DNA of 37,022 bases from contig JAAWKU010000015.1 of assembly GCA_022797535.1 (NCBI GenBank), forward strand, positions 1 through 37,022. Reading direction: 5' to 3'. How positions within the stretch are numbered: the stretch's first letter is position 1; each line of letters opens with the position of its first letter. Positions 11,079 to 18,748 of the stretch are shown here, piece by piece. The position numbers were made by a program, and so were the translations under genes. The stretch is from Lachnospiraceae bacterium (GTDB taxonomy: Bacteria > Bacillota > Clostridia > Lachnospirales > Lachnospiraceae). The notes under the pieces were generated by a model that saw only the letters and a list, made by a program, of their open reading frames with translations, was not told the DNA's origin and did no database searches.

Positions 11079-12188
11079 ATGAATTTTTTTGACCCCTTAA
11101 AAAATATCTTGAAACGTGGAGCAGAATCGGAAAAGCATAAGTACGGTCTGATTATCGGCGCCGTCACCATGGTTCATATATGTCTGGTGGTTTTCTTTGG
11201 TGTCTGCCGCATCTTCCCCATGATGTTTTTGAACATTGGCAGTGTGAGTCTCTATCTGATCTGCCTTGTGGCGATCCGTCAGGGCAGGGACATGCGGGGG
11301 GTATTTTATTCCACTTATCTGGAGATTATCATACATTCCTTTGCTGCCACTCTCTGCATCGGATGGCGCTTTGGATTTCCGCAGTATGTGATCGCGCTGG
11401 TTCCTTTTGGCTATTATATGTGCCACGCCCTGTTGGAAGGCAGGCGCAGGTATACCATCGCCACCCTGTTGGGACTGATTGCCTTTGCTTCCTTTGTGAG
11501 TTGCAGAGTGCTGTCCATGTATGTTGGCCCCTTGTACCAGCTGAAACTTCCTGACGCGGCGGAACTGGGAGTTTATATTTTCAATACATTCTGCAATTTC
11601 AGTTTCCTGTTTATGGTGACGGCCGTCTTTCTGGTGGAGATGCAGACGGCCACCAGCCAGCTGCAGAAACAGAACGACATATTGGACACCATGGCCAATA
11701 TCGACCCACTGACAGGGCTGTACAACCGGCGCAGCATGCATCATTTTCTGGAGAGTGCCATAGAATCCCAGAAGGGGAGTCCTTTCTGTCTGGTCATGTG
11801 TGATATTGACGATTTTAAAAAGATTAATGATAACTACGGCCATGACGCCGGAGACTACGTGCTGAGGGAAGTGGCGCGAATGGCGCAGGAGCAGGTGGGG
11901 GAACACGGCCATGCCTGCCGCTGGGGCGGTGAGGAGATGCTGCTGATTATCCGGGGAGATATGGAGATGGCCCATCGGATTGCGGAGGCTATTCGTAAGG
12001 AGGTAAGCGATTTTCCCTTTCAGGCCAGGGGGCAGGCCATACACTGTTCTATTACCATCGGCGTAGCGCTGCACAGGGGCGGCAATACCATCGACCATAC
12101 CATCACCCACGCTGATGACAACCTGTATTACGGAAAGCGACATGGAAAGAATCAGGTGGTGGCGGATTCGGAGTTGAACGCAGGGTAG
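11079..12188 (+). CDS. membrane-bound GGDEF diguanylate cyclase
   Basis: A 369-residue protein with about five to six membrane helices (residues ~30-190), a short coiled linker (QTATSQLQKQNDILDTMANI) and a C-terminal GGDEF domain: DPLTGLYNRR, CDIDDFKKINDNYGHDAGD, RWGGEEM (283-287), and the late YYGKRHGKNQV. The signature reads GGEEM; the acidic pair needed for catalysis is kept while the usual aromatic last residue is Met. No inhibitory-site RxxD stands just before the motif. It should make cyclic di-GMP from two GTP in response to a signal sensed by the membrane part. The reading frame stays open upstream to 10803, inside the previous gene, but the promoter position and a GGAAAG site before 11079 favour this start. 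Confidence 0.85.
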   Translation: MNFFDPLKNILKRGAESEKHKYGLIIGAVTMVHICLVVFFGVCRIFPMMFLNIGSVSLYLICLVAIRQGRDMRGVFYSTYLEIIIHSFAATLCIGWRFGFPQYVIALVPFGYYMCHALLEGRRRYTIATLLGLIAFASFVSCRVLSMYVGPLYQLKLPDAAELGVYIFNTFCNFSFLFMVTAVFLVEMQTATSQLQKQNDILDTMANIDPLTGLYNRRSMHHFLESAIESQKGSPFCLVMCDIDDFKKINDNYGHDAGDYVLREVARMAQEQVGEHGHACRWGGEEMLLIIRGDMEMAHRIAEAIRKEVSDFPFQARGQAIHCSITIGVALHRGGNTIDHTITHADDNLYYGKRHGKNQVVADSELNAG

Positions 12189-12229
12189 CCTGTATTTGAT
12201 GAAATTTTTAAAAAATATTCGAAAAGGTA

Positions 12230-12258
12230 TTGACAATCTCGGGCGCGGCATGTAAAAT
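12230..12258 (+). promoter_or_regulatory. strong promoter of the tRNA-Gly pair
   Basis: Perfect TTGACA (12230-12235), 17-bp G+C-rich spacer, TAAAAT (12253-12258). It lies about 40 bp before the first tRNA, as expected for a stable-RNA promoter. Confidence 0.8.
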
Positions 12259-12298
12259 AACCAATGTTGTGACAGATGATTAATCGTTACGTCCGTCT

Positions 12299-12369
12299 GC
12301 GGGTGTAGTTCAATGGTAGAACACCAGCCTTCCAAGCTGGATACGTGGGTTCGATTCCCATCACCCGCT
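12299..12369 (+). tRNA. tRNA-Gly (anticodon TCC)
   Basis: Cloverleaf read by hand: acceptor GCGGGTG/CACCCGC, D arm GTTC...GAAC, anticodon stem CCAGC/GCTGG with loop CTTCCAA (anticodon TCC), T arm GTGGG TTCGATT CCCAT, discriminator T. The 3' CCA is not encoded. Confidence 0.95.
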
Positions 12370-12403
12370 CTCACGGCTGAAGTCGTGGATGTTGTTATAC
12401 TTT

Positions 12404-12475
<72 letters not shown>

Positions 12476-12535
12476 CTCAGCTACATGCAGGAATTCTTCT
12501 ACAGGACGGGGTTCCGTATACCGCCTTTTTTCTCC

Positions 12536-12567
12536 AGTGACGCATGATTCCATGCATCACTTTTTTT
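12536..12567 (+). terminator. terminator of the tRNA operon
   Basis: AGTGA-GCATG pairs with CATGC-TCACT around a small loop (one bulge), followed by seven T. It ends the two-tRNA transcript. Confidence 0.85.
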
Positions 12568-12902
12568 GATTTTATAGTCGTTTCGTGCAACCATCGCCGA
12601 AAATCAGGCCCAAAGGTAAATTATTCATAAGGGGTGACGATAAGTATTGTAACACAAACGCTGATGGCCAAAGCATTTGTAAATAAACATAAAGTCACCA
12701 CGGATGGTATTGTTATGGGGATAAGGAGATCCTTGTGTCGTGCCGTCCTTTTTTTGCCTATGTGCGGAGACACTGGACGCCGCAGATCGCAGGTCTTTCT
12801 GTGATCTGATGGAAGAAGGGGAAAGGCGCATCACCGGCAGGCGCATGCCGGGCGGGAATCATGGAAGTGCGGGCAGAGAAGTGAACTGGAAACGAGGGGC
12901 GT
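12568..12902 (+). other. intergenic region with two candidate RNA structures, no gene seen
   Basis: No convincing coding sequence lies here. GGTGAC (about 12634-12639) and GTCACC (about 12694-12699) could close a long stem-loop, and CAGATCGCAG (12783-12792) pairs over ten positions with CTGTGATCTG (12799-12808), including one G-U. A T run at about 12749-12755 does not directly follow a strong hairpin. I do not recognise a riboswitch class. The region probably carries the leader of the following gene. Confidence 0.4.
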
Positions 12903-14045
12903 TTGCGAATTGAATCAAGTGCAATAGGAATGGATTCCGCTAGAAGCTATAAGGCTTCAAGAGCAAGTTACAACCGCTTTGCGTTAAAGGATTATGTGCA
13001 GGGCGGAATGAATACCGGCGTGGGTGTGGCCGGGCAACAGTTGGGTATGGGCAATATGAAAGAACAGACCTCCCAGGGACAGGATAAGGGCGGCGGGAAC
13101 GGCCGGCAGAGCCGGATGCTGTCTGCCGGCGGCGTCTCCGATCTGCGGGAGCGGGTGGAGAGCATGCGGACGGGCCGGGTGCAGCTGCGCAGCAGTTCTG
13201 ACAGCGCGGTGGGAAAGCTGCGCAGTTATACCATGAGATACATCTTTATGCTGCTCTTCGGGGACGACAGAACCCGCGAGTTTATGGGAGAGGACGAGAA
13301 TCTGGGGACTTCCGGGGAGGCCGGGCAGGAGAGCCAGGGAGGCAATGCGACGCTGCAGCTTCAGCCCTTTAACATGAAGGTGTTGTCCTTTGGAACAGAG
13401 GAGTATTATTATGAACAGGAAAATACGCTGTTCTCTTCTGTGGGCACCGTGCGCACGGCGGATGGCAGGGAGATCAACTTCAATGTGAACCTGGCCATGA
13501 GCAGAAGTTTTACCCAGGTATACCGGCGGGAGATGAATCTGGCAGCTCTGCAGAAAACCTGTGATCCGCTGGTTATTAATTTTGACGCGGACACGGCGTC
13601 TCTGGGAGACCAGAAGTTCCTGTTTGATATTGACGGAGACGGCAAGGAGGATAATGTGTCCATGCTGGGGGCCGGCAGCGGATACCTGGCGCTGGATAAA
13701 AACGGAGACGGGGTAATCAACGACGGCAGCGAGCTTTTCGGCCCTCAGAGCGGCAGCGGCTTTCAGGATCTGGCGGCTTACGACGAGGATGGCAACGGAT
13801 GGATCGACGAGAATGACAGCATATGGTCCAAATTGAAAATCTGGTGTAAGAATTCGGACGGCACGGACAGCCTGTACACCCTGGGAGAAAAAGGGGTAGG
13901 TGCCATCTGTCTACAGAATACCGCTACGGATTTCACGCTGAAGGGCAGCGGAGGCCGGGATAATGGTTACCTTCGCAGCACTGGCATTTTCCTGTATGAG
14001 AATGGCAACGTGGGCACTGTACAGCATTTGGATTTGACCCAATAG
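12903..14045 (+). CDS. unknown protein with EF-hand/dockerin-like calcium loops
   Basis: A 380-residue protein with no signal peptide. The first ~130 residues are Gly/Ser/Gln-rich and low in complexity. The C-terminal half contains three acidic loops: DIDGDGKED (242-250), DKNGDGVIND (265-274) and DEDGNGWIDEND (294-305), spaced by a SELFGPQSG...FQDLAAY segment. The DxDxDGxI spacing is that of calcium-binding EF-hand/dockerin loops and is seen in RTX-like and VCBS-like proteins. Role unknown. The start is a TTG at 12903 closely preceded by GAGGGG; the next in-frame ATG (12930) would remove the opening MRIESSAIG segment. It stands alone between the tRNA terminator and its own terminator. Confidence 0.7.
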   Translation: MRIESSAIGMDSARSYKASRASYNRFALKDYVQGGMNTGVGVAGQQLGMGNMKEQTSQGQDKGGGNGRQSRMLSAGGVSDLRERVESMRTGRVQLRSSSDSAVGKLRSYTMRYIFMLLFGDDRTREFMGEDENLGTSGEAGQESQGGNATLQLQPFNMKVLSFGTEEYYYEQENTLFSSVGTVRTADGREINFNVNLAMSRSFTQVYRREMNLAALQKTCDPLVINFDADTASLGDQKFLFDIDGDGKEDNVSMLGAGSGYLALDKNGDGVINDGSELFGPQSGSGFQDLAAYDEDGNGWIDENDSIWSKLKIWCKNSDGTDSLYTLGEKGVGAICLQNTATDFTLKGSGGRDNGYLRSTGIFLYENGNVGTVQHLDLTQ

Positions 14046-14085
14046 AAGGCAATAAAAACACTTTTTCTTGACCTGAATTTAGACG

Positions 14086-14126
14086 GTGGGGGCACAGGGA
14101 AATATCTCCTTGTGCCCCCGTTCTTC
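14086..14126 (+). terminator. terminator after the calcium-loop protein gene
   Basis: GGGGGCACA (14088-14096) pairs with TGTGCCCCC (14111-14119), then GTTCTTC. The T run is interrupted but the stem is strong. Confidence 0.75.
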
Positions 14127-14140
14127 ATAAGACAGGCGGC

Positions 14141-14169
14141 TTGCTGGTTCCCTTAAGATGTGCTATACT
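14141..14169 (+). promoter_or_regulatory. promoter of the restriction-modification pair
   Basis: TTGCTG (14141-14146), 17 bp, TATACT (14164-14169). The predicted RNA start is about 23 nt before the ATG at 14199, which has AGGGGG 8 nt upstream. Confidence 0.6.
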
Positions 14170-14198
14170 TATAAAAACAGACTAAGGGGGTAGATGCA

Positions 14199-15064
14199 AT
14201 GTATACAGACATATTAGAGGTTATCAAAAATGCTGCCGAAATGAACTTTGAAGATGCATCTGTAATGCTGGAGAATTGCATAAATGCAGACACAACATTT
14301 GTGAAACGCTCAAGCAAATAGGTACTATCCCAGAATTCCTTGCACATGATTCAACAGAAGAAAAACTCTTTTCCAAGGCTTCCGATGCTGTTCTGTCGAG
14401 AGCATTTCGAGAAATAGGCCTAAAGTCAACTGTACTAAAGGAACGAGGCGATTCAGCGGATGTACTTGCAAAATCTCCCATCCATGGATATACGCTGGTC
14501 GCAGATGCTAAAGCGTTTAGAATGAGCCGGACAGCGAAGAACCAAAAAGATTTTAAGGTAGTAGCGCTTTCGGGTTGGAGAAAAGATTCTGAATATGCGG
14601 TGTTGTGTTCTCCCTACTTTCAATATCCATCTAAGAACAGCCAAATATACTCACAAGCCATAAGTCATAATGTATGTCTGCTAAGTTGGGAACATTTGAT
14701 TTTTTTGATTGAAAACGGGGTGAAAGAAACTTCTGATATTTCATTTTCTTCTTTGTGGGCATTTTGTGATACTTATTCCAATAAAGTTCTGTGTTCAGAT
14801 ATGAAAAAATGCTTCATTCCACAGTTTAATGCCGCCTTGCTGGAATTAACTGGATTAAGCGATAAACTTCTTTTAAATCAGTTGAAAAAGCAGATTGTAA
14901 CAATATCTGAACGCGGGAATCAAGAGAAGCTATTTTGGCAAGAAGAAATCCAAAAAATTCAGTGCTATTCAAGAGAAGAGGCAATTAGCGAATTGATAAA
15001 AGCGAAGAAAATACATGAAAAAATAGCGCAAATTGACACATATATCAAAGGACTACAAATATAA
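14199..15064 (+). pseudogene. HindIII-type restriction endonuclease, apparently frameshifted near its N-terminus
   Basis: The main frame (open from a TTG at 14276 to 15064) encodes a close homologue of R.HindIII: STEEKLFSKASDAVLSRAF, the D-x-K active-site segment LVADAKAF, SRTAKNQKDFKVVAL and YAVLCSPYFQYP match the HindIII protein as I remember it. The expected first ~34 residues are present but in another frame, starting at the ATG at 14199 (MYTDILEVIKNAAEMNFED) and stopping at 14319. Restoring one base near 14298-14301, in the TTT of ACATTTGTG, would join both halves into about 288 residues (R.HindIII is 300). The TTG at 14276 has no proper ribosome site. So the gene is either inactivated by a one-base loss or carries a sequencing error. 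The 3' end overlaps the methyltransferase start (TAATG). Confidence 0.8.
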
Positions 15065-15996
15065 TGGATGATATTATTTTGGGTGATTCTATAGAACTTG
15101 TGAAGGAATTTTCCAACGATTCAATTCATGCAATTATTTCAGACATTCCCTATGGCATTGGATGTGATAACTGGGATGTTCTTCACAACAATACAAATGC
15201 TGCGTATGGTGGAGCCTCGTCTGCGCAGCTTGTGGCAGGAAAGTTGTTTAAGCGCAGGGGTAAACCTTTGAATGGTTGGAGCGAAGCAGATAAGAAAATT
15301 CCGCTTGAATATCAAGAGTGGTGTATGTCCTGGGCACCGGATTGGTTACGAATTTTAAAACCTGGAGGAAGTTGCTTTATCTTTGCTGGTCGCCGGTATG
15401 CCCATAGATGTATTGTGGCGATGGAAGATTCAGGGTTTACTTTTAAAGATATGCTATCATGGGAAAAGGATACTGCACCACAACGAGCGCAACGGCTATC
15501 GGCAATATACGAGCGTCGAAATGATGAAATAAACGAGAAAAAGTGGGCTGGATGGAGAGTTGCCAATTTGCGACCTCTTTTTGAACCCATTCTTTGGTTT
15601 CAAAAGCCGTATAAAACCGGGGGTACCATCGCAGACAATGTGTTAGAAAACGGAGTTGGTGCATGGAATGAGCTGGCATTGCAAAAATATAACTTACAAG
15701 CCGGGAATAATGCCATTCTTTCAAATATGCTCAAAGTTCAAATTACTTCAGCAGATCATGGTGAACATATTGCTCAAAAGCCGCTGCAACTTATGGAGTT
15801 GTTAATTTCTCTGGTTACAATCGAGGAACAGGTGGTATTGGATCCGTTTATGGGATCAGGCACTACCTGTTTGGCAGCGAAAAAACTTAACCGACATTAT
15901 ATAGGCATAGATATTGATCCGCAGAGTTTTCGAACTGCCAACGAGCGACTAAGCCGGCCTATTCAAACGGAAATAACTCTTAATCTATCAAATTAG
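15064..15996 (+). CDS. HindIII-type adenine-N6 DNA methyltransferase
   Basis: A 310-residue methyltransferase closely resembling M.HindIII. The catalytic motif IV, SDIPYG, is near the N-terminus and the SAM motif I, DPFMGSGTT, near the C-terminus, which is the beta-class order. HindIII-like signatures include NGWSEADKKIPLEYQEW, FAGRRYAHRC, NLRPLFEPILWFQKPYK and QKPLQLMELL. By homology it should methylate adenine in AAGCTT and protect host DNA from the partner nuclease. The ATG overlaps the endonuclease stop by one base, so translation is coupled. The gene is intact while the endonuclease reading frame is broken, so it may now act as a solitary methyltransferase. It is AT-rich compared with flanking genes, consistent with transfer as a unit with the endonuclease. 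Confidence 0.93.
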   Translation: MDDIILGDSIELVKEFSNDSIHAIISDIPYGIGCDNWDVLHNNTNAAYGGASSAQLVAGKLFKRRGKPLNGWSEADKKIPLEYQEWCMSWAPDWLRILKPGGSCFIFAGRRYAHRCIVAMEDSGFTFKDMLSWEKDTAPQRAQRLSAIYERRNDEINEKKWAGWRVANLRPLFEPILWFQKPYKTGGTIADNVLENGVGAWNELALQKYNLQAGNNAILSNMLKVQITSADHGEHIAQKPLQLMELLISLVTIEEQVVLDPFMGSGTTCLAAKKLNRHYIGIDIDPQSFRTANERLSRPIQTEITLNLSN

Positions 15997-16032
15997 TAAT
16001 GTAATTGTCTAAATTATTGAAAAATGGTTGAT

Positions 16033-16048
16033 GTCAAACCGGTTTGAC
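16033..16048. promoter_or_regulatory. 16-bp perfect palindrome (LacI-operator-like)
   Basis: GTCAAACC immediately followed by its reverse complement GGTTTGAC. The AAACCGGTTT core with central CG is the shape of many LacI-family operators, but it sits between convergent genes with no promoter nearby, so a regulatory role is doubtful. It marks the right edge of the AT-rich restriction-modification segment. Confidence 0.4.
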
Positions 16049-16110
16049 GTTTACGACATTTCTTTATGGAATGTCACCCTTAGGATGAAAAGTGTTTTTA
16101 TTGTAGCGTT

Positions 16111-16178
16111 TTGCCGGGAAAAATCCGGCAACGGCACAACCGCTGCCGGGTATGAAAGGTGCCCGTCAGTGCCGGCAG
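16111..16178. repeat. two stem-loops between convergent genes
   Basis: TTGCCGG (16111-16117) pairs with CCGGCAA (16125-16131) around a 7-nt loop, and CTGCCGG (16143-16149) with CCGGCAG (16172-16178). Neither is followed by a good T run on either strand. They may act as a bidirectional attenuating region for the methyltransferase and the minus-strand MerR-type gene. Confidence 0.4.
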
Positions 16179-17362
16179 ATAAAGATGCCGGTGGACTTGT
16201 GGATAAACATGGCGCCCTCCCGATCTAATTTGTCTCTGATCAGGGAGAGAAGTTCCTGGCCCCGCTGCTCCAGGATCAGGGAAGCATTGCCGGGGAAGGA
16301 GCAGATGTAGTCGTAGATGGCCTGGGGGTCATCCACGATCAGATCATTGTCCTGGTCCTGGCGTTCTATCCGGGTAAAGTGTCTGAGAAGCTGGGGCTCT
16401 GCGTTCTCCAGATGAAAGCCTCCAGTCATGCTCAGAAAAGGCACGTCGATTCGGGAATCGAAGGCTGTGACCAGCTGGTGTAGTTCCTGCATGTGGGTGT
16501 CCCCCACGGTGGAACAATAGAAAGTGCCCTGCGGTTTCAGTGCCCGGGCAATGGCGGACAGACAGGTCTCCCGGCGTTCCACATGGTAAAGCATATGGTT
16601 GGCGATGATGCGGTCAAAGGAGGCTGCAGGCAGTTCCAGGGCGTTGGCGTCCAACACCTGGTAAGTAATCCGGACTTTCCGGGAGGCCAGTTCCTTTTCA
16701 TAGGGAGCCATGTTCTGGCGGGTCTGCTCCAGCATTTCCCGGGAGCGGTCAGTGAGGGTCAGCTGCAGTCCCTCCGGCAGCAGATGAAGGCGTTCCAGCC
16801 AGAGCAGCCCTGTACCGCAGCCCAGTTCCAGCACGCTCTCCCCCGGCTCCAGTTCCAGCCGTTCGTAGACCCAGTCCATCCAGCCCTGGGAACTGGTGGA
16901 AAAATTGTGTATATTGATGCGGCGCTGCAGGTTGTCGGGGTTTTGATATTGTTCCAGGACTTTTTCTTCGCTGGTCAGCAGATTCAGACAGCGAACCAGT
17001 ATCTGCCATTTGTCCTCCTGGGGACATTTCTGCGCCAGTTCAATAGTGGAAATCAGTTGTTCAAGCTGTTGCCGGCGCTCAAGCAACAGATTCTTCTGAT
17101 GGGCCAGAATGGCTTCCTGGTCCAGGGCGTCCGCCTCCTGGGCGGCCACCAGTCTCTGGATCTCTTCCAGAGAAAACCCCAGATATTTAAGCATCAGAAT
17201 CCGCTGAAGCAGGGCCAGGGAGCCTTTGTCATAGTGGCGATAACCTGTGTCCGAATGGGATACCGGGGGCAGCAGTCCCTTGGCGTCATAGTAGCGAATG
17301 GTGCGCAGAGAGACCCCTGCGATCCGGGCAATCTCCCCTGCGGTGTAGTATTTGTCGTCCAT
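16166..17362 (-). CDS. MerR-type regulator fused to a SAM-dependent methyltransferase
   Basis: A 398-residue two-domain protein. Residues 4-72 are a MerR winged-helix DNA-binding domain (YYTAGEIARIAGVSLRTIRYYDAKGLLPP, then SDTGYRHYD). A dimerising helix (about 75-112) follows. Residues ~150-398 are a class I methyltransferase with SAM motif VLELGCGTG (177-185), acidic DRSREML, DANALELP and FDRIIANHMLYHV. MerR proteins bind long-spacer promoters and remodel them on ligand binding; here the sensing domain appears replaced by a methyltransferase, so it may sense or modify a small molecule. The ATG at 17362 is chosen because AGGAGG lies 10 nt upstream and MDDKYYTAGE is the usual MerR beginning; the frame stays open further upstream without support. 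It is transcribed alone from its own MerR-type promoter. Confidence 0.88.
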   Translation of the reverse strand: MDDKYYTAGEIARIAGVSLRTIRYYDAKGLLPPVSHSDTGYRHYDKGSLALLQRILMLKYLGFSLEEIQRLVAAQEADALDQEAILAHQKNLLLERRQQLEQLISTIELAQKCPQEDKWQILVRCLNLLTSEEKVLEQYQNPDNLQRRINIHNFSTSSQGWMDWVYERLELEPGESVLELGCGTGLLWLERLHLLPEGLQLTLTDRSREMLEQTRQNMAPYEKELASRKVRITYQVLDANALELPAASFDRIIANHMLYHVERRETCLSAIARALKPQGTFYCSTVGDTHMQELHQLVTAFDSRIDVPFLSMTGGFHLENAEPQLLRHFTRIERQDQDNDLIVDDPQAIYDYICSFPGNASLILEQRGQELLSLIRDKLDREGAMFIHKSTGIFICRH

Positions 17363-17462
17363 ATCTTTGTATCCTCCTGAGTCTCGTTTTGCCTGTTCCA
17401 TACAGGCATACAGGCTTGATAAGGGGCATCGATGCAAAGTGTTGTCAGATATCTGTGCTTCT

Positions 17463-17493
17463 ATCATACAGGATGACGTAAGGTAACGGTCAA
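17463..17493 (-). promoter_or_regulatory. 19-bp-spacer MerR-type promoter/operator (autoregulation)
   Basis: On the minus strand TTGACC (17493-17488) and TATGAT (17468-17463) are separated by 19 bp instead of 17, the hallmark of promoters activated by MerR regulators. The spacer carries an inverted repeat, TGAC-11 nt-GTCA. It points at the MerR-fusion gene about 100 bp downstream, so the protein most likely controls itself. Confidence 0.7.
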
Positions 17494-17529
17494 GAAAAAT
17501 TTTTAAAACTTTTCTTTTGGTCAAACACA

Positions 17530-17801
17530 TGATAAAATAAAGAAAACTCTGTATGGATTCTGAAGCGGCCCGCGGAATATGCGGAACTGGAAACGGCATA
17601 TTCGCGCAAGGTGCGCTGATTCACAGATGCATGAATGATACACAGGTAAGGATCCTGGAATCCTCCGCAGAGGTACAACGGCAGCTTTCGGAGTTGGTGG
17701 AGTACCAAGTGGCAGAGCAGGAGCGGGGCGCCAACACGGAGGAGGCAGGGCTTACAGCCACGGGGTGAGATGACAGCCCTTTTACGGGAAAGGAGGCAGT
17801 T
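17530..17801 (+). other. leader region before the aldose epimerase homologue; possible 45-codon ORF
   Basis: A possible extended -10 promoter, TGATAAAAT (17530-17538), faces right. A frame from ATG 17631 to 17768 could encode 45 residues, Glu/Gln-rich and helix-prone (QRQLSELVEYQVAEQE), but it has no ribosome site and no recognised relatives. I therefore treat it as unproven. Nothing else is seen here. Confidence 0.3.
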
Positions 17802-18710
17802 ATGAAGTATATACTGGAAAATGACAGATTCAGAGTGACCTTGGAGAGCATGGGCGCTGAGATCAAGTCCGTGTGGGACAAGGAGCGGGGGCTGGAGTGC
17901 ATGTGGAGCGGCGATCCCGCCTACTGGGGCAAGACGGCTCCGTTCCTCTTTCCCTTTATCGGGAAGCTGGAGAAAGGGCGGTTTCTATTCCAGGGGAAAC
18001 CCTATCTGGCAGAGAAGCACGGTTTCGGTCAGCGAGTGGAGTACCAGGTGGCGGAACAGACAGATCAGTCCATCTGCTTTCGATTTCGGGACACGGAGGC
18101 CACCCGGGCGACATATCCTTTTTCCTTTGTGCTGGAGATCGACTATGTGCTGCAGCCAGAGGGGATCCGGGAAGAATGGCGGGTAAAAAATACCGGGGAA
18201 GGGGCCATGTATTTCTCCCTGGGGGGCCATGCCGCATTCGCCTGCCCGCCCGGAGGAGAGGGGAGCAGCGGAAGCAGAGTGGGCCAGCGGATTAAACTCC
18301 AGGGCGTGGATCCCGATGCGGAGCTATACAGTCTCCGGATCAACGAAAAGGGCGTGATCACGGAAGAGCTCTTGCCTGTACAGTTGGAAAACGGCAGTTT
18401 TCCTATCACCGAAGAATTGTTTGCCGGAGATGCGCTGATTTTTGACAAGGAGGGTATTACGGCGGCAGGACTGTGCGACGGGCAGGGCCGGGAGTATGCG
18501 CGGGTGGAATGCGACGCGCCGGTATGGGGGATCTGGAGCCACCCGGACAGCGGCGCCGGCTATGTGTGCCTGGAGCCATGGTACGGCATCTGTGATTATA
18601 CCGGGTATGAGGGAGAACTGGCGGAGCGTCCTCACACCCAGACGGTTATGCCGGGGGAGACCTGGACCGGCGGGAACCGAATGATCTTTTGGACGGATAA
18701 AGACAATTAA
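17802..18710 (+). CDS. aldose 1-epimerase family protein (LacX-like)
   Basis: A 302-residue cytoplasmic protein of the galactose mutarotase superfamily, LacX-like branch. It opens with a typical LENDRFRVTLESMGAEIKSVWD, followed by WSGDPAYWGKTAPFLFPFIGKL, HGFGQRVEY and SLGGHAAFACP, which carries the catalytic-type His of this fold, and a C-terminal LEPWYGICDY with the acidic residue. It should interconvert alpha and beta anomers of a sugar or phosphosugar; the exact sugar is unknown. The ATG at 17802 follows GGAAAGGAGG at ideal spacing. It is followed at once by the proS promoter without a clear terminator. Confidence 0.9.
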   Translation: MKYILENDRFRVTLESMGAEIKSVWDKERGLECMWSGDPAYWGKTAPFLFPFIGKLEKGRFLFQGKPYLAEKHGFGQRVEYQVAEQTDQSICFRFRDTEATRATYPFSFVLEIDYVLQPEGIREEWRVKNTGEGAMYFSLGGHAAFACPPGGEGSSGSRVGQRIKLQGVDPDAELYSLRINEKGVITEELLPVQLENGSFPITEELFAGDALIFDKEGITAAGLCDGQGREYARVECDAPVWGIWSHPDSGAGYVCLEPWYGICDYTGYEGELAERPHTQTVMPGETWTGGNRMIFWTDKDN

Positions 18711-18713
18711 GAC

Positions 18714-18742
18714 TTGACAAACAAATTTATATGCACTACAAT
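18714..18742 (+). promoter_or_regulatory. promoter of the proS T-box transcript
   Basis: Perfect TTGACA (18714-18719), 17-bp spacer, TACAAT (18737-18742). It begins four bases after the stop of the previous gene. Confidence 0.85.
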
Positions 18743-18748
18743 CGTGTC

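Noticed and set aside
14160..16010. Prophage or transposon carrying the restriction-modification pair
   Set aside because: No integrase, transposase, phage genes, terminal inverted repeats or target duplication were seen; only the AT-rich composition suggests transfer.
17363..17599. Upstream extension of the MerR-methyltransferase frame on the minus strand
   Set aside because: It would cross the predicted promoter and precede the normal MerR start, which has an ideal AGGAGG.
17631..17768. 45-codon ORF before the aldose epimerase homologue as a real gene
   Set aside because: No ribosome site and no recognised similarity; kept only as a low-confidence note.
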